Below are positions 24,224-32,536 of a DNA stretch of 64,000 nucleotides, piece after piece; positions within the stretch are counted from its first letter, which is position 1, and each line of letters starts with the position of its first letter. Source of the stretch: Cellulomonas dongxiuzhuiae (GTDB taxonomy: Bacteria > Actinomycetota > Actinomycetes > Actinomycetales > Cellulomonadaceae). The stretch spans positions 372,001 through 436,000 of the forward strand of contig NZ_CP076023.1 in NCBI RefSeq assembly GCF_018623035.1, written 5' to 3'. A program made the translations under genes and the position numbers. Below the pieces are notes generated by a model. That model saw only the letters and a program-made list of their open reading frames with translations. It had not been told where the DNA came from and ran no database searches.

Positions 24224-26724
24224 CGGACCGGGACCTGCGGCAGGACGGTCAGCGGCAGCGCGGTGCGGAACTGGCCGGGTTCAGCGGGGTCGTCGCGCTC
24301 CTTCCACGGATCGCTGTAGGCGTCCACGGAGGCCTGCACGGCGGCGTCGAGCTCCGCTGCGATCCCCTCGCTGTCGTCCACCACGACCGCACGCACGTGC
24401 TCGATCCCGAGCCGGGGCACCCACGCGTAGGTCCGCTCGAGCCAGTTCGCCGTCTCGCGGTAGTACTGGATGAAACGACCGGTGAGCGTCATGACCTCCT
24501 GCGGGGTGTCGACCGTCGTGAGCAGGTCACCCTTGCGGATGTGCGCACCGGCGGCGCCGCCCACCCAGATCTCCCAGCGACCACCGTCGACGGCCACGAC
24601 CCCGACGTCCTTGACGTAGGACTCCGCGCAGTTGCGCGGACAGCCCGACACGGCGAGCTTGATCTTGGCCGGGCTATCCAGTCCCTGGTACCGGGTCTCG
24701 ATCGCGATGCCGAGCGCGGTCGAGTCGCCGAGCCCGAACCGGCAGAAGTCGCTGCCGACGCACGTCTTGACCGTCCGGAAGGACTTCCCGTACGCGTACC
24801 CGGACGGCATGTCGAGGTCCGCCCAGACCTTCGGCAGATCCTGCTTGGGCACGCCGAGCAGGTCGATCCGCTGGCCACCGGTGAGCTTGATCAGCGGGAT
24901 CCTGTGCTTGTCCGCGACGTCGGCGATGCGGCGCAGCTGGTCGGCCGACGTGACCCCGCCCTTCATCTGCGGGACCACCGAGAACGTGCCGTCACGCTGG
25001 ATGTTGGCGTGCACCCGGTCGTTGATGAAGCGCCCGTCGCGCTCGTCGACGACCGCCGCGCCCCAGAGGGTGCGCAGCAACGAGCTCAGTCCCATCTTCG
25101 ACTTCGCGTCCTCGACGCCGCCGGGCGCGAGCGCCGCGAACACGGCCGACACCGAGCGCAGCTCCTGCTCGCGGATGAGCGCCACGAGCTCGGCCTTGGC
25201 GTAGGGGACGCCGGGTACGTACCAGGAGGCGGACTCGTCGACCTCGAGCGTGCCGCCCGCCGCCCACTCCACGACCTGCCCCACGAGCGTCTTGCAGGAC
25301 CCGCAGCCCTTGCCTGCGCGGGTCGCGTCCATGACGCCCGTGACGGAAGCGACTCCGCCGCGGACGCACGCCGCGATCGTCCCCTTGCTCACGCCGTTGC
25401 AGTTGCACACGGTGGTCTCGTCGGGAAGCTCGGCCACGCCCACCGCGGCGGGCGCCGTGCCCAGGTCGAACAGCAGCGCGATCCGGTCCTCGGGCAACGG
25501 CGAACCGCGGTCGAACGCCTGGATGAGGGGAGCGACCTTCTCGAGGTCGCCGACGAGCGTCGCACCGACCAGGCGGTCGTCGCGGACCACCACGCTCTTG
25601 TACAGCCCGCGTCGCGGCTCGGAGATGACGATGTGGTCGTCGTCGGGACGCTCGGGCGCCGTGATGCCCATCGACGCGACGTCGATGCCCGCGACCTTCA
25701 GCTTCGTGGCGGTGCGGGAGCCGTGGTACTGCGCCGACGGGTCGGTGCCCGTGAGCACGTCCGCGAGGACCCGCGCCTGCTCCCACAGCGGCGCGACGAG
25801 ACCGTAGACCTGGTCCCGGTGCTGCACGCACTCACCGACGGCGAACACGGTCGGGTCGGGCGTGCCCTGGTCGTCGAGCGCGTGCATCTGGTCGTCGACG
25901 ACGATGCCACGCTCCACCAGGAACCCGCTGGCGGCCGCGATCGACGAGTTGGCCCGGATGCCGGCCGCCACCACGACCATGTCGCACGGCAGGACGCGTC
26001 CGTCGCCCAGCTGCACACCCGTGATCTCCGTCTCCCCGAGCACCTTGACCGTCCGGGCCGACGTCACCACCGAGATCCCGAGAGCCTCGACGCCGCGCCG
26101 CAGGACGTACCCGCCCGCGGGGTCGAGCTGCTGGTTCATCAGGTGACCGGGGCCGTGCACGACCGTGACGTCGACACCGTGGGTCTGCAGCCCGCGGGCC
26201 GCCTCGAGACCGAGCAGGCCGCCGCCGATGACGACCGCCTGCTTGTGGGTGCGCGCGTACCGGATCATCGCGCGGGTGTCGTCCAGTGTGCGGAACCGGA
26301 ACACGCCCTGGTGGAAGCCGCGCCCGGCCGTGCGCATGCCAGGGATGTCGGGGACGAACGCGCTGCTGCCGGTCGCCATGACGAGCGCGTCGTACGGTGT
26401 GCGGCTGCCGTCGTCGGCGCGGACGGTGCGGGCGTGCCGGTCGATGCGCGCCACCCGCACGCCGGCGTGCAGCGTGATCTCGTTCTCGTCGTACCAGGCC
26501 ATCGAGTTGAGGAAGATCGCGTCCTCGCTCTCGAGGCCGGCCAGGACGTTCGAGAGCATGATGCGGTTGTAGTTGCCGTACGGCTCCTCGCCGAACATCG
26601 TGATCCGGAACTGCGAGGCGCCGCCGCGCTCGAGGATCTCCTCCACGGCGCGCGCACCCGCCATGCCGTTGCCCACGACGACGAGGTCGCGCCGACCGTC
26701 GTCCCCGCGCCGGCGCCGGGTCAC
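24220..26724 (-). CDS. nirB: NAD(P)H-dependent nitrite reductase large subunit
   Basis: 834 residues, close to E. coli NirB (847). It reduces nitrite to ammonium with six electrons from NAD(P)H, using FAD, a [2Fe-2S] cluster, a [4Fe-4S] cluster and sirohaem. Visible parts: an N-terminal FAD loop VVVGNGMAGARAVEE; an NADH loop VVIGGGLLGLEAARGL; a BFD-like [2Fe-2S] site CNCNGVSKG ... GCGSCKTL near 439-474; and the sirohaem/[4Fe-4S] ligands TCVGSDFC near 652-658 and SGCPRNC near 693-699. The GTG start at 26724 lies one base after the stop of the nitrate reductase gene, so the genes are coupled. Confidence 0.95.
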   Translation of the reverse strand: MTRRRRGDDGRRDLVVVGNGMAGARAVEEILERGGASQFRITMFGEEPYGNYNRIMLSNVLAGLESEDAIFLNSMAWYDENEITLHAGVRVARIDRHARTVRADDGSRTPYDALVMATGSSAFVPDIPGMRTAGRGFHQGVFRFRTLDDTRAMIRYARTHKQAVVIGGGLLGLEAARGLQTHGVDVTVVHGPGHLMNQQLDPAGGYVLRRGVEALGISVVTSARTVKVLGETEITGVQLGDGRVLPCDMVVVAAGIRANSSIAAASGFLVERGIVVDDQMHALDDQGTPDPTVFAVGECVQHRDQVYGLVAPLWEQARVLADVLTGTDPSAQYHGSRTATKLKVAGIDVASMGITAPERPDDDHIVISEPRRGLYKSVVVRDDRLVGATLVGDLEKVAPLIQAFDRGSPLPEDRIALLFDLGTAPAAVGVAELPDETTVCNCNGVSKGTIAACVRGGVASVTGVMDATRAGKGCGSCKTLVGQVVEWAAGGTLEVDESASWYVPGVPYAKAELVALIREQELRSVSAVFAALAPGGVEDAKSKMGLSSLLRTLWGAAVVDERDGRFINDRVHANIQRDGTFSVVPQMKGGVTSADQLRRIADVADKHRIPLIKLTGGQRIDLLGVPKQDLPKVWADLDMPSGYAYGKSFRTVKTCVGSDFCRFGLGDSTALGIAIETRYQGLDSPAKIKLAVSGCPRNCAESYVKDVGVVAVDGGRWEIWVGGAAGAHIRKGDLLTTVDTPQEVMTLTGRFIQYYRETANWLERTYAWVPRLGIEHVRAVVVDDSEGIAAELDAAVQASVDAYSDPWKERDDPAEPGQFRTALPLTVLPQVPVR

Positions 26725-26725
26725 C

Positions 26726-29314
26726 TCACACCTCCACGAGGCCGAGGTCGATGACGACGACCCCGGAGACCCCCGCCGCGCCGGCCGCATGCACCTCGAG
26801 GGTGGTGCCGGGCTCGAGGTCCTCCACCACGCGCAGCGGCACGTGCACGTCGCCCTTGGCGCCGATGGGGAAGTACCGCATCGGCACGCCGTCGCGGACC
26901 AGCACGACGACGACGAGCTCGTTGGCACTGTTGCCACCCCGGAAGTACACCGTCTGGGCCACCGCGCCGTCCGGCACGGTGTACGACAGGCTCGGGTCGA
27001 TCAAGGTCGGTGCGGCGAGTCCTTTCCCGGTCAGCGCGTAGACGCCCTGCAGGAAGGTCGGGTGACTGTCCAAGGCGAGCCCCTTCGGTCGGGCCGGCGG
27101 CCACGGCGCACGGACGTGCTCCGCAGGCGAACCGGTCGGTGGTGTGGCGGGTGCGGCGAGGGAGGTGACGGCCACGGCGCACGCCTTGAACGCCGGCATG
27201 CGGGAGATCGGGTCGAGGGCGTCGTCGGTCAGCGTGTTGGCGCGGGACGGGCCACCCCAGTGGAAGGGCACGAACACCGTGTCGGTACGGATGCCCGTCG
27301 TGAGCCGCGCCCGGAACACCGCGGTGCCCCGGCGGGTCCGCAGCTGGACCGCTTCGCCGTCGCCGACGCCGCACAGGCGCGCCAGGTCGGGGTGCAGCTC
27401 GGCGTGCGGGACCACGGACCCGTCGGGACCCACCTCGTCACCGGTGAGCGCCGAGACCCGGCGGGTCTGCGTGCCGCTCTGGTACTGCCGCATCAGGCGC
27501 CCGGTGGTCAGCACATACGGGAACTCGGCGTCGGTGCGCTCGGCCGCGTCGCGGTACTCGCCGCGGTAGAACCGGGCCAGCCCGTCGGGATGTGCGAACC
27601 GCGTCCCGAACAGCCGGGGTGTGCCCGGGTGCTCGGCATCGGTGCACGGCCAGAACACGCCCTGCTCGTCCTCGATGCGGTCGTAGGTGATGCCGCCGTA
27701 GTCCGCCACGCCGCCGGAGCTGGCGCGGCCCAGCTCGTCGAAGGCGGCGGCCGCATCGGTCGTCATGAGGCCCCCGTGCCCGAGCCGCTCGGCGACGCCC
27801 ATGAGGACGTCCAGGTCGGTCCGCACGCCGGGCGGCGGGTCGACCGCCCGGCGACGTCGCAGCACCCGTCCTTCCAGGTTGGTCACCGTGCCGTCCTCCT
27901 CGGCCCACATCGCGACGGGCAGCACCACGTCCGCCCGGGCCGCCGACTCGGAGAGGAACAGGTCCGCGACGACCAGGAAGTCGAGGGCGTCGAGCCGGTC
28001 GGTGACCCGGCCGGCGTCGGGCGCGGAGACGCTGACGTTCGACGCGAGCAGCAGCAGCGTCCGCACCCCGCCGGGGGTCCCGAGGGCACGCAGCATCTCC
28101 GTGGCGGACACCCCCGGGCCCGGCAGGCGCGTCGGGTCGACGCCCCACACGCCCGCGACGTGGGCGCGGTCGGCGAGGTCGGTGATCTTGCGGTACCCGG
28201 GCAGCTGGTCCGCCTTCTGCCCGTGCTCGCGTCCGCCCTGCCCGTTGCCCTGACCCGTGAGGGTCCCGTAGCCCGAACCCGGACGGCCGGGCAGTCCGAG
28301 CGCGAGGGCGAGGTTGATGAACGCCTGTGCCGTGGCCGTCCCCGACGCGTGCTGCTCGGCGCCGCGTGCCGTGAGCACCATCGCCGTCGCTGCCGTCCCC
28401 AGCATCTCCCCGACGGCCTCCAGGTCACGGGCGGGGATGCCGGTGATCCGCTCGACGCGGTCCGGCCAGTAGCCGGTCACCGCCTCGCGGACCGTCTCGA
28501 ACCCCGCCGTCCTCGTCGCGACGTACTCCTCGTCCACCCAGCCCCTGCGCGCCACCACGTGCAGCAGACCGTTGGCCAGGGCGGCATCGGTCCCCGGGCG
28601 CGGCTGAAGGTGCAGGTGCGCCGTGCGCGCTGTCGCCGTGGTGCGCGGGTCGACGACCACGTGCCGGGCACCGCGCTCGCGGCCTGCCTCGAGGTGCTGC
28701 ATGAGCGGCGGCATCGTCTCCGCCGGGTTGGCGCCCACGAGGAGCAGCACGTCGGCCAGGGCCAGGTCCGCGACGGGGAACGGCAGCCCGCGGTCGATCC
28801 CGAACGTGCGGGTGGCGGCAGCCGCGGCCGACGACATGCACCAGCGGCCGTTGTAGTCGATCGAGCGCGTCCGCAGCACCGTCCGGGCGAACTTGCCCAG
28901 CAGGTAGGCCTTCTCGTTGGTCAGCCCGCCCCCGCCGAAGCACCCGACCGCGTCCCGGCCGTACCGTCGCTGCGTCGCTCGGACGGCCGCGGCCACGGCG
29001 TCGAGCGCCTCGTCCCACGTCGCCGGCCGCAGCGCCGAGGAGCGGTCGCCGGCGCGCGTGCGTACCAGCGGGGTCGTGAGCCGCTCGGGATGCGCGAGCA
29101 GGTCGGCCGCCGACCAGCCCTTGGCGCACAGGCCGCCCCGGTTCGTCGGGAAGTCCGACGGCGTGAGCCGCACGTCGGGCCGCTCGTGCCCCGAGCGGTG
29201 CGTGACGTGCAGCTGCATGCCGCACTGCAGTGCGCAGTAGGGGCAGTGCGTCGCGACGGTCCGGGCCGTGTCGGAGCCCGGCACGACCGTCGGCGACGCG
29301 AGCTCTGGCCCCAT
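26726..29314 (-). CDS. Assimilatory nitrate reductase catalytic subunit (molybdopterin enzyme)
   Basis: 862 residues of the NasC/NarB type. It reduces nitrate to nitrite in the cytoplasm with a bis-MGD molybdenum cofactor. The [4Fe-4S] cluster ligands are C24, C27, C31 (CPYCALQC) and C63 (GLCAKG). The molybdenum Cys ligand is in NGRWCMSSAA near residue 150. LLLVGANPAETMPP and the C-terminal VQLRTRRGTAVFRA domain are standard for the family. The last 110 residues (after AVAVTSL) form an extra domain not needed for cofactor binding. It leads the operon with nirB and nirD. No nitrate transporter or cofactor gene is in the window. The ATG at 29314 has no strong Shine-Dalgarno. Confidence 0.92.
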   Translation of the reverse strand: MGPELASPTVVPGSDTARTVATHCPYCALQCGMQLHVTHRSGHERPDVRLTPSDFPTNRGGLCAKGWSAADLLAHPERLTTPLVRTRAGDRSSALRPATWDEALDAVAAAVRATQRRYGRDAVGCFGGGGLTNEKAYLLGKFARTVLRTRSIDYNGRWCMSSAAAAATRTFGIDRGLPFPVADLALADVLLLVGANPAETMPPLMQHLEAGRERGARHVVVDPRTTATARTAHLHLQPRPGTDAALANGLLHVVARRGWVDEEYVATRTAGFETVREAVTGYWPDRVERITGIPARDLEAVGEMLGTAATAMVLTARGAEQHASGTATAQAFINLALALGLPGRPGSGYGTLTGQGNGQGGREHGQKADQLPGYRKITDLADRAHVAGVWGVDPTRLPGPGVSATEMLRALGTPGGVRTLLLLASNVSVSAPDAGRVTDRLDALDFLVVADLFLSESAARADVVLPVAMWAEEDGTVTNLEGRVLRRRRAVDPPPGVRTDLDVLMGVAERLGHGGLMTTDAAAAFDELGRASSGGVADYGGITYDRIEDEQGVFWPCTDAEHPGTPRLFGTRFAHPDGLARFYRGEYRDAAERTDAEFPYVLTTGRLMRQYQSGTQTRRVSALTGDEVGPDGSVVPHAELHPDLARLCGVGDGEAVQLRTRRGTAVFRARLTTGIRTDTVFVPFHWGGPSRANTLTDDALDPISRMPAFKACAVAVTSLAAPATPPTGSPAEHVRAPWPPARPKGLALDSHPTFLQGVYALTGKGLAAPTLIDPSLSYTVPDGAVAQTVYFRGGNSANELVVVVLVRDGVPMRYFPIGAKGDVHVPLRVVEDLEPGTTLEVHAAGAAGVSGVVVIDLGLVEV

Positions 29315-29336
29315 CACTCGATGGTGTGATGCCCCG

Positions 29337-29374
29337 GTTACGCACGGCCTGCCGCCGGGTAACTGCCTCGTTTC
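29337..29374 (-). promoter_or_regulatory. GlnR-like half-site array upstream of nitrate reductase
   Basis: Read on the minus strand, GAAAC-n6-GTTAC-n6-GCAGG-n6-GTAAC runs in exact 11-bp steps (29374 down to 29337). GlnR boxes of actinobacteria are built of gTnAC and GaAAC half sites in the same 11-bp periodicity. Three of the four pentamers fit the consensus fully. The array lies 23-60 bp upstream of the nitrate reductase ATG, where control by the nitrogen regulator GlnR would be expected. Confidence 0.6.
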
Positions 29375-29580
29375 GACGAGCGCACAGGTCTGACGACACG
29401 TGCGTGACACGGGATCGCGGGCACGGGGGCGTGCGCACCGCACGCAGCACGTGGTGATTCGACCAACTGGCGGACCTGGTCCCGCGACTCTTTGGCATGC
29501 GCACCCAGCGGAGCGCGAAGCGACGCGGTCTCACCTTCGTGTCAGGATCCCCAGGGAAGCGTCAGAGCGCGAGTGGCTCT

Positions 29581-29930
29581 TCACGGGACGGCAGGAGTTC
29601 TCCGACCGGCGCTGCCGACACCGAGCTCGTAGATGATCTCGCGCCCGTCCTCGTCGTCCCACTGCTCGCCGACCGGCACGAAGCCGTACACGGATGCGAG
29701 CCGCTCGGAGGCGGTGTTGCCCGGACTGATCGTCAGGCGCACGGTACGGACCTCGCGTTCAATCGCCGCGCGCTCGAGCACTCCGTCCGCAAGCCTGCGT
29801 CGTGCCGCGCCGCCGCCCTGCTCGGCTGTCGCTCCGAGGGCGTAGGACGTGCCACGCGCTCCACGCCGACGGACATCACGACATGCACCTGCACGTACAC
29901 CTGCGCACCGACGTCTGACCCGTCACCCAC
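29581..29930 (-). pseudogene. Frameshifted GNAT acetyltransferase remnant
   Basis: The 3' half is well preserved GNAT sequence: ADGVLERAAIEREVRTVRL, then ISPGNTASERLASVYGFVPVGE, a textbook C-terminal half. In frame upstream comes TSYALGATAEQGGGAARRRL, corresponding to the acetyl-CoA loop but without its R/Q-x-x-G-x-G/A pattern. Further upstream the likely continuation (VGAQVYVQVHVVMSVGVERVA) is in another frame, so a frameshift lies near 29845. The N-terminal third is missing. Confidence 0.65.
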
Positions 29931-29932
29931 GG

Positions 29933-30046
29933 TCAGCCCCCAACGTGCAAGCCGCGGTCGCGCTCGGCATGAGCGGACACCTTTACCGCACTCCGCAGGA
30001 CCTCAGCGCATTCCTCGACGGCCTCCCCTCGACGTCTGCTCGCTGA
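29933..30046 (+). pseudogene. C-terminal fragment of a HAD-superfamily hydrolase
   Basis: About 36 codons read NVQAAVALGMSGHLYRTPQ and DLSAFLDGL before a TGA. This is the usual end of HAD hydrolases (DNVEAARALGM-x-GHxY...LxAxLDxL). No other HAD motif exists upstream; the sequence before it is the GNAT remnant on the other strand. I regard it as debris from a lost gene. Confidence 0.55.
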
Positions 30047-30128
30047 CCCCATGGCTGCGACCCTCGAAGCGGCCTCGTCTCGCTGAGCTGCGGAGGCGTG
30101 CGAGCGGTCGTTGCTCGCCGAGGGCGGT

Positions 30129-30980
30129 TCAGCGTCGCGCTCTGCTGGAACGCGTCCAGAAGTGGGCCGGGTCGCGTCCGGGGTTGAACCCCGTCGCTTC
30201 GGCGAGGTGTGTCGCGTCGCGGAAGCCGCGGGCGATCCAGTCGGGGTCGTGCGCGTCGCTGCCGAACGTGATGGCGTGGCCACCCTCGTCGTGCCACCAC
30301 TGCAGTACGTGAGGATGGAGCGGCACGCGGGTGCTGACCTCGAGCGCTCGCCCTGCCTGGGCTGTGGCTCGCAGTGCGTGACGGAACTCCTCCTCGAAGT
30401 CGAGGGGGTCGAAGGGCGCTGCCGAGCTGGGCCAGGTGCGGACCGGGTAGTCGATGTGGGCCAGCACCTCGAAGCGCTGCGGGCCGGACACCATGACCGC
30501 GACCTCGGCGAGGTAGGCGCGCATCACGTCCGCCGGGGCACGGTGCCGGTACAGGCCGGGCGGTTCAGCCAGGCCGTCCCCGTCGGGCAGGCAGTGCAGG
30601 GAGCCGAGCGTCCGGTCGAAGTCGCCCACGGCCAGGACGTCGGCGACGGCGTCGGCGTGCCGGTGCGGTTCACCGATCTCCAGGCCGCTGAGGATGCACA
30701 GCCCTGGGTAGCGGTGGCGGCATCGCTCGATCTCCTCGAGGTAGCCGGCAGCGTCGAAGGTGGGGGGTGTGACGACGCCTTCTTCTGCGAGCTGGACCAG
30801 CACGTGTCCTGGTTCCAGACCTTCCATGGCAACGGTGAAGGCCGTGTGGTCGAGGTGCTCGGTGAAGGCGATGGCCTGCATGCCGAGCTCGAGCGCCCGT
30901 TCGCAGGTGGCGTGCATCGACCCGTCCGGCGCGTCCCACGACCGCTGGGTGTGGACATGGCTGTCGGCAGGGAGGGCCAT
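30129..30980 (-). CDS. PHP-domain phosphoesterase (histidinol-phosphatase HisK-like)
   Basis: 283 residues. The PHP metal motifs are all visible: DSHVHTQRSWDA (motif I), AFTEHLDH (motif II), LSGLEIGE (motif III, metal-bridging Glu), GSLHCLP, VLAHIDYPVR and ITFGSDAHDP at the end (final Asp-x-His). The order and length match HisK-type histidinol phosphatases. In actinobacteria these often have other or unknown phosphate substrates, so I do not name it hisK. TAGGGT ends 7 nt before the ATG at 30980, supporting this start over a GTG at 30989. Confidence 0.87.
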   Translation of the reverse strand: MALPADSHVHTQRSWDAPDGSMHATCERALELGMQAIAFTEHLDHTAFTVAMEGLEPGHVLVQLAEEGVVTPPTFDAAGYLEEIERCRHRYPGLCILSGLEIGEPHRHADAVADVLAVGDFDRTLGSLHCLPDGDGLAEPPGLYRHRAPADVMRAYLAEVAVMVSGPQRFEVLAHIDYPVRTWPSSAAPFDPLDFEEEFRHALRATAQAGRALEVSTRVPLHPHVLQWWHDEGGHAITFGSDAHDPDWIARGFRDATHLAEATGFNPGRDPAHFWTRSSRARR

Positions 30981-31132
30981 GCGCGTCACCCTAGGAGGGG
31001 GCGTGGGGACGCGCGCCCCTGGGGGTGGAGGAACTCGCTGGTCCTGTCACCGCGACAGCACCGAGCTGCGGAGGGACGACTAGGGCGGGCGCGATCGATA
31101 TCACTTGCCCCGTTCCCGGCGCCGTCAGGGCA

Positions 31133-31612
31133 TCAGAGCTTGCGCAGCATCGTGTCGGAGCCCCCGTTGCGGCCGACCACCACGAACCCGTGCCGGGCGT
31201 AGAGGGCGCGAGCGGCGACGTTCCCGTCCTCGACGCTCAGACTCAACGCCCTCCGCCCGAGGCCGCGGGCCTGCTCGAGGCATCCGGCAAGCAGCGCGGA
31301 GCCGACGCCCCGGCCGTGGTGAGGGCGGGCGACGGCCATGCCGAGCTCCGGGACGTCGTCCGCCACGTAGCCGTAGCCCGGCGTGGCGGCGGGCAGGGCG
31401 CGCGCCCAGACGGCCCCGAGCGGGGATCCGTCGTCGTCGGTGGCGACGAGCCCGAAGTCGTCCGGGCGCTTCCATCCTCCGAGGTAGCGCTCGGTGTGGG
31501 CGTCCGCCATGACCCCAGCTCGGGTGAACCGCTGCGTCCCGTCCCAGTTGAACGCCTCGAGGAGCAGGTCATGGAGCAGGTCGACGTCGTCGCCGGTCGC
31601 ATCGCGGAGCAT
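31133..31612 (-). CDS. GNAT family N-acetyltransferase
   Basis: 159 residues, single GNAT domain. The acetyl-CoA loop is PHHGRGVGSALLAGCLEQA near 94-112. SLSVEDGNVAARALYARHGFVVVG is the standard final strand-helix-strand. The first half has LRDATGDDVDLLHDLL. This matches the small GNATs that act on amines or peptides; substrate unknown. It is divergent from the basic protein gene at 31683 with about 70 bp between. Confidence 0.87.
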   Translation of the reverse strand: MLRDATGDDVDLLHDLLLEAFNWDGTQRFTRAGVMADAHTERYLGGWKRPDDFGLVATDDDGSPLGAVWARALPAATPGYGYVADDVPELGMAVARPHHGRGVGSALLAGCLEQARGLGRRALSLSVEDGNVAARALYARHGFVVVGRNGGSDTMLRKL

Positions 31613-31682
31613 CACGCACGCGATCCTGGCACGGTGCCTGCTGGTTCCCACAGGCCTGGTGGGGGTCGGCTAGCCTGCGCCG

Positions 31683-32108
31683 GTGAGCTGGGGGACGTGG
31701 GCGCGTCGGGTCCGCGACCCGAGCCTGCCTCTGAGGCATCGATCGAGTGCGCTGAGGTCGCTGCTCAACCGCCACGCCCCTCTCGGGTTCGACGGCACCG
31801 AGCGGTACCTGCGTCAGCTGGTAGGTCTCACCGATCAACGCGGCGGGCGGCTGGGAGCGCGTCGAGCGGACGACTGGACCGGGGCCACGCTGCTGGCGGC
31901 GCTCGAGGCGCTGGAGGCGTCACGGGAGAGTCACAAGCGCTACACGGCGGTCTTCGCCGAGCGGCGCCGGCGCGAGAAGGCACAGCATCGGCGCCAGCCA
32001 ACTCGGGGCGACTCCGAGGCGCTGCGCCGCGCGGAGTGGTTCAAGGACGTCGACGAAGCCGCGCGGCGTCAGCCGAGCCGTCGGGAGATCCGCCGAGCAC
32101 GGGGTTGA
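31683..32108 (+). CDS. Small basic hypothetical protein
   Basis: 141 residues, strongly basic (Arg-rich, ending RREIRRARG), with a predicted helix-rich middle (ATLLAALEALEASRESHKRY) that could form a short coiled coil. No domain recognised. It may bind nucleic acid, but that is a guess from charge. The GTG start is supported by TAGCCT ending 6 nt upstream (leaderless pattern) and by the reading frame composition. Confidence 0.65.
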   Translation: MSWGTWARRVRDPSLPLRHRSSALRSLLNRHAPLGFDGTERYLRQLVGLTDQRGGRLGARRADDWTGATLLAALEALEASRESHKRYTAVFAERRRREKAQHRRQPTRGDSEALRRAEWFKDVDEAARRQPSRREIRRARG

Positions 32109-32119
32109 CGGGCGCGCCC

Positions 32120-32493
32120 GTCACAGGTCGGAGCGGAAGCAGAGGAGGTGCCATGACGCCTCGGCAAGAGCGTCGATGTCGTCGCCACGAAGCACCCCGT
32201 CATCGACGCGCGCGCCCGGGAAGGGCACGGAGAGCACCGCGAGGATCAGGGCTCGCACATCACCGACGGAGCCGGCGTCGGCGAGCCGGCCCGCGAGCAT
32301 GAGCGCTTCCTCGTCCCAGGAGGAGTCGTCGTGGTGGCTCTCGGTCCACCACGGCTCCAGCGGGTCGTGCCTGACGAACAGCTTGGCCAGCTGTTCAGCC
32401 AGGCCGTCCGACGCGCCAGGTGTGCTCATCGCGTGAGCCTGTCGCCTGCGGCGAGGACGAGGCTATGAGACGTGCGACACCCCTCGGATCCTC
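32120..32493. repeat. Direct repeat copy 1 (about 374 bp), partner at 33921-34289
   Basis: Copy 1 runs from GTCACAGGTCGGAGC to GACACCCCTCGG and carries the intact 102-residue gene plus about 65 bp of its upstream region. Copy 2 has the same order and orientation on the other side of the SGNH esterase gene. By eye about nine in ten bases are identical, with a few small deletions in copy 2. Confidence 0.85.
32121..32429 (-). CDS. Small acidic hypothetical protein, intact member of a duplicated pair
   Basis: 102 residues. The sequence has LAEQLAKLFVRHDPLEPWW at the start, then DEEALMLAGRLADAGSVGDV and a C-terminal LAEASWHLLCFRSDL. It is mostly helical and acidic with conserved-looking Trp residues, and I recognise no family. 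It resembles small immunity-like or regulatory proteins only in size and charge. CAGGCT ends 6 nt before the ATG. A broken copy is at 33921-34224. Confidence 0.7.
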   Translation of the reverse strand: MSTPGASDGLAEQLAKLFVRHDPLEPWWTESHHDDSSWDEEALMLAGRLADAGSVGDVRALILAVLSVPFPGARVDDGVLRGDDIDALAEASWHLLCFRSDL

Positions 32494-32536
32494 AGCCGCA
32501 GGCCGCCCGAGGCGATCCCGCTGTGACGTGCCGGGC

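Noticed and set aside
24142..26754. Long open frame on the plus strand across nirB (about 870 codons)
   Set aside because: It mirrors nirB in antisense; its translation is rich in Arg, His, Val and Asp without domains. Such shadows are normal in 73%-plus GC DNA.
26573..29329. Long plus-strand frame across the nitrate reductase gene
   Set aside because: Antisense shadow of a clearly real gene; no family features.
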